Part shown: positions 26,430 to 36,926 of the stretch, piece after piece
Numbering within the stretch: position 1 is the stretch's first letter
Layout of the letters: each line of letters begins with the position of its first letter
Assembly: GCF_003024385.1 (NCBI RefSeq)
Contig: NZ_PVZN01000001.1
Location: forward strand, 550,084 to 614,083
DNA length: 64,000 nt
Direction of reading: 5' to 3'
Origin: Pseudomonas sp. BBP2017
GTDB taxonomy: Bacteria > Pseudomonadota > Gammaproteobacteria > Pseudomonadales > Pseudomonadaceae
Program-made: the position numbers and the translations under genes
Notes under the pieces: generated by a model
Told to the model about the DNA's origin: nothing
Databases searched by the model: none
What the model saw: the letters and a program-made list of their open reading frames with translations, nothing else

Positions 26430-27302
26430 TCAAGCCGTCAGTTTACGCCGGGCCAGCGCCCCGCCCAAGAGCCCGCTGAGACAACCGACCAACAACCCGC
26501 CGACGTGGGCGGCGTTGGCGATCTGGCCGAAGCCCAGCAGGCTGACCAGTCCGGACAGGCACAGCAGCAGCCAGACCAGCATCATTACCAGGACCCCACG
26601 CGGCATGCGATAGACCGGATTGGGCGCCAGCCACTGGTACAGCCAGACGTGCCCAAGCAAGCCGTAGAGCACCCCGGACAGACCACCGAACAGGCTCGGC
26701 CCGCCAAACAGGTATTGCGCGGCATTGGATACCAGACTGAACAGCAGGGTCAGGCTGAGCAGCGACCAAGGCCCCTGGCGCAGCTCGATACGCCGGCCCA
26801 GTTCCCAGTACCACAGCGCGTTCATGGCCAGATGGAGGATGCCGAAATGCACCAGCATCGGCGTAAACAGGCGCCACCATTGGCCGTCGGCCAGGCTCGC
26901 GGCCAGCGGGGTGAAGTACAAGTAGTCGCCCTGTACGCGAAAATCGAGAAAGGTCAGCCAGCTCAGGGTGGCAAAGTTGTCACCCAGGCCGGTCAGCCCG
27001 GCGACGATCAGGCATAGCAACAACACCACTGCCGTGGCCTTGCTGGTTCGCAACTGTTCGGCGAAGCCCGGTCGCGCAGGCGGTGTCAGGGCGTTCTCGG
27101 CGGGCAGCTGGAAATCGGCATCGCCCTCGGGAAAGCGCTGGTACAGTTCGCGCACGTCCTCGGCGAGGTTTTCCGCCACCCACAGCACTTGATCACCGCC
27201 CTCCTCGCTGACCCGGTGCGGCACCTGTAAACGCCGCAGCAAGCCGACAAAACCGCTGAGGTCGGTGTTCAAAGGCATGCGTAACACCACCACTGCAGTC
27301 AT
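26430..27302 (-). CDS. rhomboid family intramembrane serine protease
   Basis: A 290-residue GlpG-like protease with a soluble N-terminal domain (about residues 1-85) and six membrane helices. The catalytic Ser is in GLSGVLYG and the His in AAHVGGLLVG, so the dyad is intact. It cleaves transmembrane segments of other proteins within the inner membrane. The start overlaps the metallophosphatase stop by 4 bases. The DUF1315 gene follows 13 bases after its stop. Confidence 0.92.
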   Translation of the reverse strand: MTAVVVLRMPLNTDLSGFVGLLRRLQVPHRVSEEGGDQVLWVAENLAEDVRELYQRFPEGDADFQLPAENALTPPARPGFAEQLRTSKATAVVLLLCLIVAGLTGLGDNFATLSWLTFLDFRVQGDYLYFTPLAASLADGQWWRLFTPMLVHFGILHLAMNALWYWELGRRIELRQGPWSLLSLTLLFSLVSNAAQYLFGGPSLFGGLSGVLYGLLGHVWLYQWLAPNPVYRMPRGVLVMMLVWLLLCLSGLVSLLGFGQIANAAHVGGLLVGCLSGLLGGALARRKLTA

Positions 27303-28270
27303 TGGTTGGCCTCCGGCCGGTCGACATCGACCCAGACGAACTTGCGCGGGTCGATTCGGGTTTCATCATCGAGACGGTAAGCGACCAGTTTGCCATAGAG
27401 CACCGCACTGTAATCCAGGCAGGCCAGGTTGGAGCGAATCGGTGCTGGCTTGCCGCTGCGCCAGTAATGGCCGACGAACAGCATCGGCTCGTCTTCGCCG
27501 TAGCGCAGCAAGGCATTCTTCTGACTGTGGCTCAATGGCGTACTGGCAACATTCTCGGGCAAGGCGTCGGGCTGGAACACGATATCGCCGTAGGTTTGCG
27601 GGTCTTCTTCCCAGAACTTGGTGCGGAAGAAAGCGCGGGTCAGGCCGTCACCACCGGTCAGCGTCAGCCCGTCCGGCAGGCGCATGTCGGTGCCGCGCAG
27701 CAAGCGGTTGCAGACCATCGCGGCAAAACTGTCAGGCTCTGCAGACGCCTGGATGAAATGTTCATCGATGCAGCCGTCCGGGTGATGCTGGCGCAGCGGT
27801 TCAATCAGCCGCGGATCCCAGCAGGCATGGACCAGGCGGAAACGTCCGGCATCGAGAAACAGCGGTAATTCATAGAACCATTCGAGAAAATCATGCCAGT
27901 CGCCCGGATGCTGCTCGAACTGGGTGAGGGTTTCGTAGATCAACCGGCCGTGGCGCGGGGTGTGCTCGCGCACGAACTGCTTGCCACTCTCCGGCAAGGC
28001 CGGGGTGTTCCAGCCCAGGGCATTGTACTCATGATTGCCCATGATGCAGCGGGCCTGGCCGGCATCGACCATGTCGTGAACGATATGCAGCGCCTCGCGA
28101 ATCCGCGGGCCACGGTCGATGATATCGCCAAGGAACAGCGCCTGGCGCTGAGCGTGGCGCCAGACCCCGCCCTGGCGTTTATAGCCGAGGGCATCGAGCA
28201 AGCGTTCGAGGGTGTGTGCACAGCCGTGCACGTCACCAATCAGGTCGTAACTACGGGCTGGATCGAGCAT
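27299..28270 (-). CDS. metallophosphoesterase (PPP family)
   Basis: A 323-residue phosphatase with the PPP signature set: IGDVHG (residues 10-15), LGDIIDRGP and MGNHEYNA, and a later His in VHACWD. These bind two metals and hydrolyse phosphoester or dinucleoside polyphosphate bonds. It resembles the PrpE / Ap4A hydrolase-like branch, but the substrate cannot be told from sequence. Start ATG 28270 forms TGATG with the NAD kinase stop, so I reject the longer frame from 28303. Confidence 0.88.
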   Translation of the reverse strand: MLDPARSYDLIGDVHGCAHTLERLLDALGYKRQGGVWRHAQRQALFLGDIIDRGPRIREALHIVHDMVDAGQARCIMGNHEYNALGWNTPALPESGKQFVREHTPRHGRLIYETLTQFEQHPGDWHDFLEWFYELPLFLDAGRFRLVHACWDPRLIEPLRQHHPDGCIDEHFIQASAEPDSFAAMVCNRLLRGTDMRLPDGLTLTGGDGLTRAFFRTKFWEEDPQTYGDIVFQPDALPENVASTPLSHSQKNALLRYGEDEPMLFVGHYWRSGKPAPIRSNLACLDYSAVLYGKLVAYRLDDETRIDPRKFVWVDVDRPEANQ

Positions 28271-29160
28271 CACTCGCCTCCACCACCCAGGCGGCTGCCC
28301 CAACCGAGTTTGGTCCGGCAGACCTCGTAATAATTGTGATCCAGTGGGTGGATCAGGCGCAGCTTCTGCGGCTTCTTGTTCACTGTGATGGTGTCGCCGG
28401 GGGCGCAGGTGAAGTGGTTCTGGCCGTCACAGGAAATCTGCGGGTAGATCTGCAGGTCCTTGGATACCACGATCTTCAGCTCGCTGTTGCCGTCGACCAC
28501 AATTGGCCGCCCGGACAGGGTATGCGGGTACATCGGCACAATGACAATGGCATCAAGTTTCGGGTGCATGATCGGCCCGCCCGCCGACAGCGCGTAGGCA
28601 GTCGAGCCGGTCGGGGTGGCGACGATCAGACCGTCGGCCTTCTGGCTGCAGACGAACTGGCCGTCGATGTAGATCTCGAACTCGATCATCCGCGTCGACT
28701 TGCCCGGGTGCAGCACCACGTCATTGAGCGCGTCACCCTGGCCGATCGCTTCGGCATGCCGACGCACTTCGGCCTGGAGCAGGAAACGGTTTTCCACCAG
28801 GTAATGGCCATCGAGCACTTCGGCGACCTTTACTTCCAGCTCGTCAGGGCGGATATCGGTGAGAAAGCCCAGGCTGCCACGGTTGATGCCCAGCACCGGG
28901 GTGTTGTGCTTGGCCAGGGCACGGGCGGCGCCGAGCAGGCTGCCATCACCGCCAACGACGATGACCAGGTCGCAGACTTCACCCAGCAGCTTGCGCGAAG
29001 AGGTCTGCAGGCCGTGACCGGGCAGGACTTCGGCGATGGTGTCTTCGAGGATGACGTGCAGATGCCGTTCCAGCAGGAATTTTTTCAGTCGGCGAATAGT
29101 ATCGAGCACCTGCGAGCTACCGAGGCGGCCGATGATACCGATATTGCGAAATTGCTCCAT
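28270..29160 (-). CDS. nadK: NAD kinase
   Basis: A 296-residue enzyme that phosphorylates NAD to NADP. The diacylglycerol-kinase-like motif GGDGSLLGAAR, the NRGSLGFLTDI segment and the C-terminal SPTGST-like region (TPTGSTAYALSAGGP) are all present. The ATG at 29160 (MEQFRNIGIIGR) gives the length usual for Pseudomonas. The in-frame extension to 29508 crosses the start of the divergent DUF1853 gene and is not used. Confidence 0.95.
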   Translation of the reverse strand: MEQFRNIGIIGRLGSSQVLDTIRRLKKFLLERHLHVILEDTIAEVLPGHGLQTSSRKLLGEVCDLVIVVGGDGSLLGAARALAKHNTPVLGINRGSLGFLTDIRPDELEVKVAEVLDGHYLVENRFLLQAEVRRHAEAIGQGDALNDVVLHPGKSTRMIEFEIYIDGQFVCSQKADGLIVATPTGSTAYALSAGGPIMHPKLDAIVIVPMYPHTLSGRPIVVDGNSELKIVVSKDLQIYPQISCDGQNHFTCAPGDTITVNKKPQKLRLIHPLDHNYYEVCRTKLGWGSRLGGGGE

Positions 29161-29295
29161 GGGGCTCCTGCTAGGCACTACAGCGGGTAAAGAGGCGGGA
29201 CTCGCCAAAGCGTCGATTATGGGCGAAAGCGCCGGGCAGCGGCAAACACTGGAGAAAATCGCCAAGGCCCGCAGCTTAGCGGCTATGCTCGCTGG

Positions 29296-30243
29296 ATGAG
29301 CCCCTTTCCCGGTCTGATCGACCTGCCCCGCCAGTTGCGCCAGCCCCAGGTGCGCGACCTGGCCTGGGTCATCCTCGCGCCGCCGATGCTGCGCGACACG
29401 CCCTGGCCCCAGCGTCATCCGCTGGCTGCCAGTGACTGGGTTGCGTACCCCGAACGGCTGCAACAGTGGCTGTGCGCCCTGGACAGGGACAGCCATGCGT
29501 TGGATCACTGGCTGGCGCAGACTGTAACCCGGCGCCTGGGCCTGTACTACGAACGTCTCTGGCAGTTTGCCTTGCAGCAGGTGCCCGGAGTCGAATTACT
29601 GGCCGCCAACTTGCCGATCCGTACCGGCGGCCACACCCTTGGCGAGCTGGATATTCTCCTGCGCGACGCTGAAGGCGTGCATCACCAGGAGCTGGCCATC
29701 AAGCTCTACCTGGGGCCGCCGGGCGGCGATGGCAAGGACCCGGCGCACTGGCTGGGCCCGGGCTGCCATGACCGCCTGGACCGCAAGCTTGCGCACCTGG
29801 CCGATCACCAATTGCCGATTTCCGCCCGGGCTGAAAGCCGCGAGGCCCTGGCGGCGCTGGATATCGAGCAGTTCAGCGCGCAGCTGTGGCTCGCCGGTTA
29901 TCTGTTCTATCCCTGGCCCGGCCATGCCGATTCACCTGAAGGCTCACACCCCGAGCATTTGCGTGGGCAGTGGTTGCATCAGCGCGACTGGCCAGCTTTT
30001 GTCGAACACAGCCATGGCTGCTGGCAACCGTTGCCCCGACAGGCCTGGCTGGCGCCGGCGCGGTGTGTGGCTGAAGAGTGCTGGAGCCAAGCGCGCTTGA
30101 GTGCCTGGCTGCAAGCGCTGGATCCGCTGGCGCCGGCGCAGTTGCTGGTGCGTTTGGTGGAAGGTGTGGACAGGGATTGGGAGGAAGCACAGCGGGTGTT
30201 TCTGGTGTCCGATGCGTGGCCAAACCTGTCAGGGCGACTGTAG
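29296..30243 (+). CDS. DUF1853 family protein (PD-(D/E)XK-like)
   Basis: A 315-residue cytoplasmic protein, divergent from nadK. Its centre reads GELDILLRD (D119) then, 12 residues on, QELAIKLY (E132, K136). This pattern recalls the active site of PD-(D/E)XK nucleases, where a D and an E-x-K line up on adjacent strands. The family is widespread in gammaproteobacteria without a known role. Nuclease activity is inference from this pattern. Confidence 0.85.
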   Translation: MSPFPGLIDLPRQLRQPQVRDLAWVILAPPMLRDTPWPQRHPLAASDWVAYPERLQQWLCALDRDSHALDHWLAQTVTRRLGLYYERLWQFALQQVPGVELLAANLPIRTGGHTLGELDILLRDAEGVHHQELAIKLYLGPPGGDGKDPAHWLGPGCHDRLDRKLAHLADHQLPISARAESREALAALDIEQFSAQLWLAGYLFYPWPGHADSPEGSHPEHLRGQWLHQRDWPAFVEHSHGCWQPLPRQAWLAPARCVAEECWSQARLSAWLQALDPLAPAQLLVRLVEGVDRDWEEAQRVFLVSDAWPNLSGRL

Positions 30244-30245
30244 TT

Positions 30246-30262
30246 GATCGCGGGGCAAAGCG
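30246..30262. repeat. REP remnant (single half)
   Basis: GATCGCGGGGCAAAGCGG just after the DUF1853 stop matches one arm of the REP element. The other arm is lost, so it is probably decayed. Confidence 0.4.
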
Positions 30263-30340
30263 GCGGATTCTAGCGGCAGATCAATGTGGCGTTGGAAATT
30301 TTCTGTTGCAATAAGCGAGTAATCGGCTGCCCAGCGATTA

Positions 30341-30354
30341 CAGTGACGTCACTG
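30341..30354. promoter_or_regulatory. 14-bp perfect palindrome upstream of the cytochrome b561 gene
   Basis: CAGTGACGTCACTG is a perfect palindrome 43 bases upstream of the chosen cytochrome b561 start. Size, symmetry and place fit an operator for a dimeric regulator. The TGACGTCA core recurs at 36702-36713. No regulator can be assigned. Confidence 0.4.
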
Positions 30355-30397
30355 CGCCAAAAGAGCGCGGATCCAGACCTGATCACGAGGAATGACC

Positions 30398-30946
30398 ATG
30401 ACCCTGAAGATGCCCCAGGCCCGTTACAGCGGCCTGTCGATAACCTTGCACTGGTTGATGCTGGTGCTATTGGCTGCGGTATACGCCCTGATCGAGCTGC
30501 GCGGACTGTTCCCCAAGGACAGCGTCGAGCGCAACCTGATGAAAGACCTGCACTTTATGCTTGGCCTGACGGTGTTCGTGCTGGTCTGGTTGCGCCTGGC
30601 CCTGCGCCTGGGCCGCCCGACGCCACCGATCATCCCGGCCCCTGCGGCCTGGCAGACCGGCCTTGCGCACCTGATGCACCTGGCTCTGTACCTGCTGATG
30701 ATCGGCCTGCCGATTGCCGGCTGGTTGATTCTCAGCGCGGCCAACAAACCGATTCCGTTCTATGGCTTCGAACTGCCAGCACTGATCGCGCCAGACCCGG
30801 ATATGGCCAAGTTCATCAAGGGCTGGCACGAGCGCATCGGCAACTGGGGCTACTGGCTGATCGGCCTGCACGCTCTGGCCGGGCTCTACCATCACTATGT
30901 GCAGCGTGATAACACCCTGGTGCGCATGCTGCCGCGTAACAACTAG
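30398..30946 (+). CDS. cytochrome b561 family protein
   Basis: A 182-residue inner-membrane di-heme cytochrome b of the bacterial b561 (CybB) type. Four hydrophobic helices carry the likely heme ligands His in ITLHWLM, in HLMHLALY and in IGLHALAGLYHHY. It passes electrons from quinol, and E. coli CybB can act as a superoxide:ubiquinone oxidoreductase. I choose ATG 30398, which is 7 bases after ACGAGG; ATG 30392 is too close to that site. Its stop codon overlaps that of the convergent desulfhydrase gene. Confidence 0.9.
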   Translation: MTLKMPQARYSGLSITLHWLMLVLLAAVYALIELRGLFPKDSVERNLMKDLHFMLGLTVFVLVWLRLALRLGRPTPPIIPAPAAWQTGLAHLMHLALYLLMIGLPIAGWLILSAANKPIPFYGFELPALIAPDPDMAKFIKGWHERIGNWGYWLIGLHALAGLYHHYVQRDNTLVRMLPRNN

Positions 30947-31839
30947 GCAAAACCGCGGCGGCCCTGCAGGCCGCCGCTGTGCAGGAAAATCAAGCGCGTG
31001 CCGGGGGCAAACGCACCGGCCTCAAGTTGTTCGCGTAGCGCCAGCAGCGCCTTGCCGGTGTACAACGGCTCCAGCGGCACACCGGACTCTGCCTCACAGG
31101 CATTGATAAACGCCAGCAAAGCTTCATCGACCTTGGCAAAGCCACCGCGACTGGCTTCGTACAGATAGTATCCGCTGTTCCCAGCCAAGTCCTGCACCTG
31201 AGCCGGCACGCCATGGTCCAGCGGTACAGCCAACGCGCCGTGGACCCGATGTGCCCCGCCTTCGGCCAGCACCAGCCCCGCCAAGGTCGTACCGGTTCCC
31301 GCCGCCAGCCACCACCCGTCATAGTCCAGCCAGCCCAGATTCGCCAACTGCGCCTTCGCTTGTTCAACAATCAAGGCGCAGCCTTTGACGCCTAGAGGAC
31401 CGCCACCACCTTCAGGCACGCAGTGCCAGCCCGGGTACTGCGCCTGCCAGGGCAGCCAGAAATCCGGTTGATGACGCGCCCGATAGCCGGCGTAACCCAG
31501 CCAATGCAACTGCATGCCGAAGGCTTGCAGGTCGCGAACGGTAGCGGTGTCGTGAAAATGACCGCGCAATAGCCCTGCCGTGGCAAAGCCGAAGCGTTTG
31601 CCGGCAGCCGCCAACGCGTGCAGGTGATTGGAGTGGGCCCCGCCCAGGCTGATGACGCCCGGCGCACCGGTGTGCTCGGCCAGACGCAAGTGTTCGAGAA
31701 GCTTGAACCACTTGTTACCGCTGATCAGCGGGTCGATCAGGTCCAGGCGCAGCACCGCCAGCTCGACGCCGAACGGGCGTAGCCAGTTCAGGTCCAGGCG
31801 CTGCAAAGGTGCATTGGGAAGCGCGTCAAAACCGCTCAT
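30943..31839 (-). CDS. ACC deaminase / D-cysteine desulfhydrase family PLP enzyme
   Basis: A 298-residue PLP enzyme of fold type II. The PLP-binding Lys is in ISGNKWFKL (about residues 42-50), followed by GGAHSNHLHA, the phosphate- and substrate-binding loop. Members either release sulfide, ammonia and pyruvate from D-cysteine or deaminate ACC. I cannot tell which, although the plain SNH loop favours desulfhydrase. Start ATG 31839; the longer frame lacks a family-like N-terminus. Its stop overlaps that of the convergent cytochrome gene. Confidence 0.85.
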   Translation of the reverse strand: MSGFDALPNAPLQRLDLNWLRPFGVELAVLRLDLIDPLISGNKWFKLLEHLRLAEHTGAPGVISLGGAHSNHLHALAAAGKRFGFATAGLLRGHFHDTATVRDLQAFGMQLHWLGYAGYRARHQPDFWLPWQAQYPGWHCVPEGGGGPLGVKGCALIVEQAKAQLANLGWLDYDGWWLAAGTGTTLAGLVLAEGGAHRVHGALAVPLDHGVPAQVQDLAGNSGYYLYEASRGGFAKVDEALLAFINACEAESGVPLEPLYTGKALLALREQLEAGAFAPGTRLIFLHSGGLQGRRGFA

Positions 31840-31911
31840 GTACGCATCACTGCCACAAGAAAGCAGCAGTTTAACAGCGCGGCGGGATAGACACCCCGCC
31901 GCGCACAGCAC

Positions 31912-34098
<2,187 letters not shown>

Positions 34099-35028
34099 CT
34101 ACCCCAGGCGCTGAATCCCTTGCTGGCGCAGGTGTGTAAAAACGGTTTGGCATCCGCTGCCAGGGGACAGGCCCATGGTTTGTCGCACTACCTGCTCCAG
34201 GACGCTATAGAAAGTTTTGATATGGACCTGCTTCAGGGCCTGCGGCCGGGTCACCAAGTAGACGTCCATACCGGGAATTTGCAGTTCGGGAAACAACTCG
34301 ATCAAGTCGGTGGCCAAAATACGAGGCAGAACTGCGGTTCCTACGCCCCGCCGCACCGCTTCGAGCTGCGCTGCAAAGGTGCTGACACTGATCTGCGCGC
34401 AGCCCAGGTTCGCGGCCTTGGCGGCACGCATCTGCGGCAACATATCCAGCGGAGGAAGTAACGCGATAATGTTGGCAGTGGCCGGTGTCACTGCTGGAAA
34501 ACGTTGCAGATAACTTGCGTCGGCGAAGACCCCGTAAGCGAGTGTCCCCACAGATCGATAAATCAGCGACGGTTCGCCCAGATGGGCTGTTCGCAATGCA
34601 ATGTCAGCCACGCCGCGAGAGATCTTGTGAAAATCGGCGGTGACCTGCAATTCCACCGAGCACCCAGGGTGCAAAGTTGTAAAGCGACTTGCTGCTTCAA
34701 GCATGCAAGAAGCGAATCCTTCGCCTGCGCTTACAAGAATTCGCCCGGACAACGAAGAGTGCGATCCAGACGCAGTGACCACTTGCCCCCGCAAACCAGC
34801 TTCGGCAGCCACGGCAACCTCTACAAGGGATTGCCCTCTCGAAGTCAGCCAGCATCCTTCGACGCCCCTTTCGACCAGTGGCTCACCAAGTGCGACTTCA
34901 AGCTGGGTCAATCGGCGTGACACGGTAGACGCCGCCAGTCCCAGCAACTGGCCCGCTTGAAGAAAGCTGCCGCGCCGTGAAACGGCCAATAGCAGACGAA
35001 GATCATCCCAGTTCGCTTGCATCGACAT
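34099..35028 (-). CDS. LysR family transcriptional regulator
   Basis: A 309-residue LysR regulator: an N-terminal winged HTH (DLRLLLAVSRRGSFLQAGQL and ASTVSRRLTQLE, about residues 8-47) and a periplasmic-binding-protein-like effector domain. ATG 35028 has GGAG six bases upstream. It diverges from a SnoaL-like gene and a reductase gene, which it probably controls. An 8-bp inverted repeat between them (35048-35074) is the likely binding site. The effector is unknown. Confidence 0.92.
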   Translation of the reverse strand: MSMQANWDDLRLLLAVSRRGSFLQAGQLLGLAASTVSRRLTQLEVALGEPLVERGVEGCWLTSRGQSLVEVAVAAEAGLRGQVVTASGSHSSLSGRILVSAGEGFASCMLEAASRFTTLHPGCSVELQVTADFHKISRGVADIALRTAHLGEPSLIYRSVGTLAYGVFADASYLQRFPAVTPATANIIALLPPLDMLPQMRAAKAANLGCAQISVSTFAAQLEAVRRGVGTAVLPRILATDLIELFPELQIPGMDVYLVTRPQALKQVHIKTFYSVLEQVVRQTMGLSPGSGCQTVFTHLRQQGIQRLG

Positions 35029-35047
35029 CGGCCTCTCCTTCCGTGGT

Positions 35048-35074
35048 TTGCATAAACGCAAAGCCATTATGCAA
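35048..35074. promoter_or_regulatory. inverted repeat between LysR and the SnoaL-like gene
   Basis: TTGCATAA, 11 bases, then TTATGCAA: a perfect 8-bp inverted repeat in the divergent promoter region, 20 bases from the LysR ATG. This dyad geometry fits a LysR-type regulator, which usually both represses its own gene and activates the divergent one. Confidence 0.5.
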
Positions 35075-35145
35075 CAGTCGGCGTTTTTCAACAGAGGCCT
35101 TGAGGGTATATCTGCATCCCCAATGAGCAGATGGAGCCGAAAAAA

Positions 35146-35565
35146 ATGAACATGGCGTCTTGCCAATACTCGGACCTGGCCGCTAGTGCTTTTAACCGCC
35201 GTGATGTAGACGCGCTGCTGGCACTGGTTCACGAAGACTTTGTCTACCTTGATGGCATGGGAATACAAAGCGGTCGGGAGGCCATGCGCAGACGTGAGCT
35301 TGCGCTTGTTGAGGCCTTTCCTGATGCGCAAGTGATCCTGACGCCTTTTGTTATCACCGAGGATCGCTTGGCGCTGACGGGTCTGCTGTCAGGCACTTTT
35401 TCTGCCCCACTGGTGCTGCCGGGGCGGGTAATAGCGCCCCATGGCCGACAGATCAGCCTGCACTACGCAGCACATTTCACTTTCAAAGGGCGACTGGCCA
35501 TCCGAGAGGAGGCTTTCTTTGACAGCGCGGCGCTGTTACTGCCACTGGATCAGGAAGAGGCTTGA
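35146..35565 (+). CDS. SnoaL-like / NTF2-fold protein
   Basis: A protein of about 139 residues with the cone-shaped NTF2 fold pattern: a helical opening (AASAFNRRDVDALLALVHEDFVYLD), a central strand set and a final strand region (HFTFKGRLAIREEAFFD). The family holds polyketide cyclases, dehydratases and many unassigned small-molecule enzymes. ATG 35146 has GGAG nine bases upstream; ATG 35131 is the longer option, without a good ribosome site. It ends 3 bases before the reductase gene, so the pair forms one unit under the divergent LysR regulator. Probably a small-molecule enzyme. Confidence 0.78.
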   Translation: MNMASCQYSDLAASAFNRRDVDALLALVHEDFVYLDGMGIQSGREAMRRRELALVEAFPDAQVILTPFVITEDRLALTGLLSGTFSAPLVLPGRVIAPHGRQISLHYAAHFTFKGRLAIREEAFFDSAALLLPLDQEEA

Positions 35566-35568
35566 GCC

Positions 35569-36603
35569 ATGCGTAGAGCATTCGTTACTGGCGCCACCGG
35601 CCTGCTAGGCAACAACCTCGTTCGTGAATTGGTCGCACAAGGCTACGCAGTCAAAGCCTTGGTCCGCTCGAGAGCCAAGGGGGAAATGCAGTTCATCGAC
35701 CTGCCGACTGTCGAGTTGGTCGTTGGGGATATGGCCGACGTCGGGGCTTTCGCAGCATCGCTGCAAGGCAGTGATACGGTGTTCCATACCGCGGCATTCT
35801 TTCGCGATAACTACAAGGGCGGCAACCACCAGAGCACTCTGGAAAAGATCAATGTCGCCGCAACCCTCGATCTGCTCACCCACGCTTACCGTGCCGGTGT
35901 ACGACGGTTCATCCACACGTCCTCGATCGCGGTTCTGCATGGGGGACCTGATACTGATATCGATGAAACATGCCTGCGGGCCGAGGCCGACGCAGATGAC
36001 TATTACCGTAGCAAGATACTCGCAGATCGAGTCGTCCTGGCGTTTTTGCAAACCCATCCCGAGATGCATGCGTGCCTGGTTCTACCGGGCTGGATGTGGG
36101 GGCCGGGTGACCTGGGACCAACCTCCTCGGGGCAATTGATCGACGATGTGGTGAACAGAAAATTGCCCGGGTTGATCCCTGGCACTTTCTCCGTTGTCGA
36201 TGCCCGTGACGTGGCGTTGGCGCAGATAGCCGCCGCTGACAAAGGACGCAGGGGTGAACGTTACCTTGCAGCCGGCCGAAACATGACGCTGCGTGAACTG
36301 GTCCCCCTCATTGGGCGTATAGCCGGCGTGAAGACCCCGGTTCGGCAAATTCCACTGCCGGCTTTATACCTGTTGGCGGCAGTGCAGGAGATTTATGCGC
36401 GGCTTACCAGTAAACCGATTTTGCTGAGCATGGCGACAGTGCGACTGTTGACACGAGAAAAAAACCGTACCTGTTTCAACCCTCGCAAGAGTGAAGAGGA
36501 GCTTGGCCTGAGTTTTCGCGGGATAGAGCAAACCCTCAGCGATACCATCGCCTGGTACCGTAAACATGGAGGGGACAAACTGGACAAACATATGAACAGT
36601 TGA
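35569..36603 (+). CDS. NAD(P)-dependent epimerase/reductase (extended SDR)
   Basis: A 344-residue extended short-chain dehydrogenase. It has the N-terminal nucleotide motif GATGLLGNN (residues 8-16), a Ser-Ser active-site segment (IHTSSIAV), and the catalytic Tyr-Lys in YYRSK. The whole resembles dihydroflavonol-4-reductase and cinnamoyl-CoA reductase relatives, which reduce ketones or aldehydes. With the SnoaL-like neighbour and the divergent LysR gene it forms a three-gene module that, by eye, is less GC-rich than the flanking genes. The substrate is unknown. Confidence 0.85.
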   Translation: MRRAFVTGATGLLGNNLVRELVAQGYAVKALVRSRAKGEMQFIDLPTVELVVGDMADVGAFAASLQGSDTVFHTAAFFRDNYKGGNHQSTLEKINVAATLDLLTHAYRAGVRRFIHTSSIAVLHGGPDTDIDETCLRAEADADDYYRSKILADRVVLAFLQTHPEMHACLVLPGWMWGPGDLGPTSSGQLIDDVVNRKLPGLIPGTFSVVDARDVALAQIAAADKGRRGERYLAAGRNMTLRELVPLIGRIAGVKTPVRQIPLPALYLLAAVQEIYARLTSKPILLSMATVRLLTREKNRTCFNPRKSEEELGLSFRGIEQTLSDTIAWYRKHGGDKLDKHMNS

Positions 36604-36926
36604 CTGCAATCATCCCGCTCCCGGTTGTCTAGTTTCCAGCCTGCCCACATTGTCGGCATGCCTGCTAGTCTGCCGGGATCTTCTGCTGAGCCCGAACAAC
36701 TGATGACGTCATCCACGTTTGCAAAAGCGTCTGGCTTAGCCCCAGGGACGCTGCTAGAGCATCATAGATTCAAATAAACCAAGCCCTCTACCAAGAGATC
36801 ATTCTGATCACATCTCAGGAAAGGTCTTCTTTTCCATAAGCGATGGCAATTTTTCAGTGAATCCGCTGTGTTAGCTTACTGATTTTGCTTTAATGCAAGC
36901 TCATTTTTTAATGAAAATCGAAGTTC
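36604..36926. other. 323-bp gap with no gene seen
   Basis: No plausible coding sequence on either strand; the short frames here have atypical composition. It holds a 12-bp palindrome (GATGACGTCATC, 36702-36713), an imperfect dyad at about 36798-36820, and an A/T-rich last 80 bases that probably contain the promoter of the nitrilase-like gene. It may mark the edge of the inserted LysR/SnoaL/SDR module. Confidence 0.6.
36702..36713. promoter_or_regulatory. 12-bp palindrome with TGACGTCA core
   Basis: GATGACGTCATC is a perfect palindrome 214 bases upstream of the nitrilase-like gene. It shares its 8-base core with the palindrome before the cytochrome b561 gene. It is a candidate operator only. 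Confidence 0.25.

Noticed and set aside
36393..36716. 107-codon minus-strand ORF at the end of the SDR gene
   Set aside because: It overlaps the reductase gene, and its composition is that of an antisense frame.
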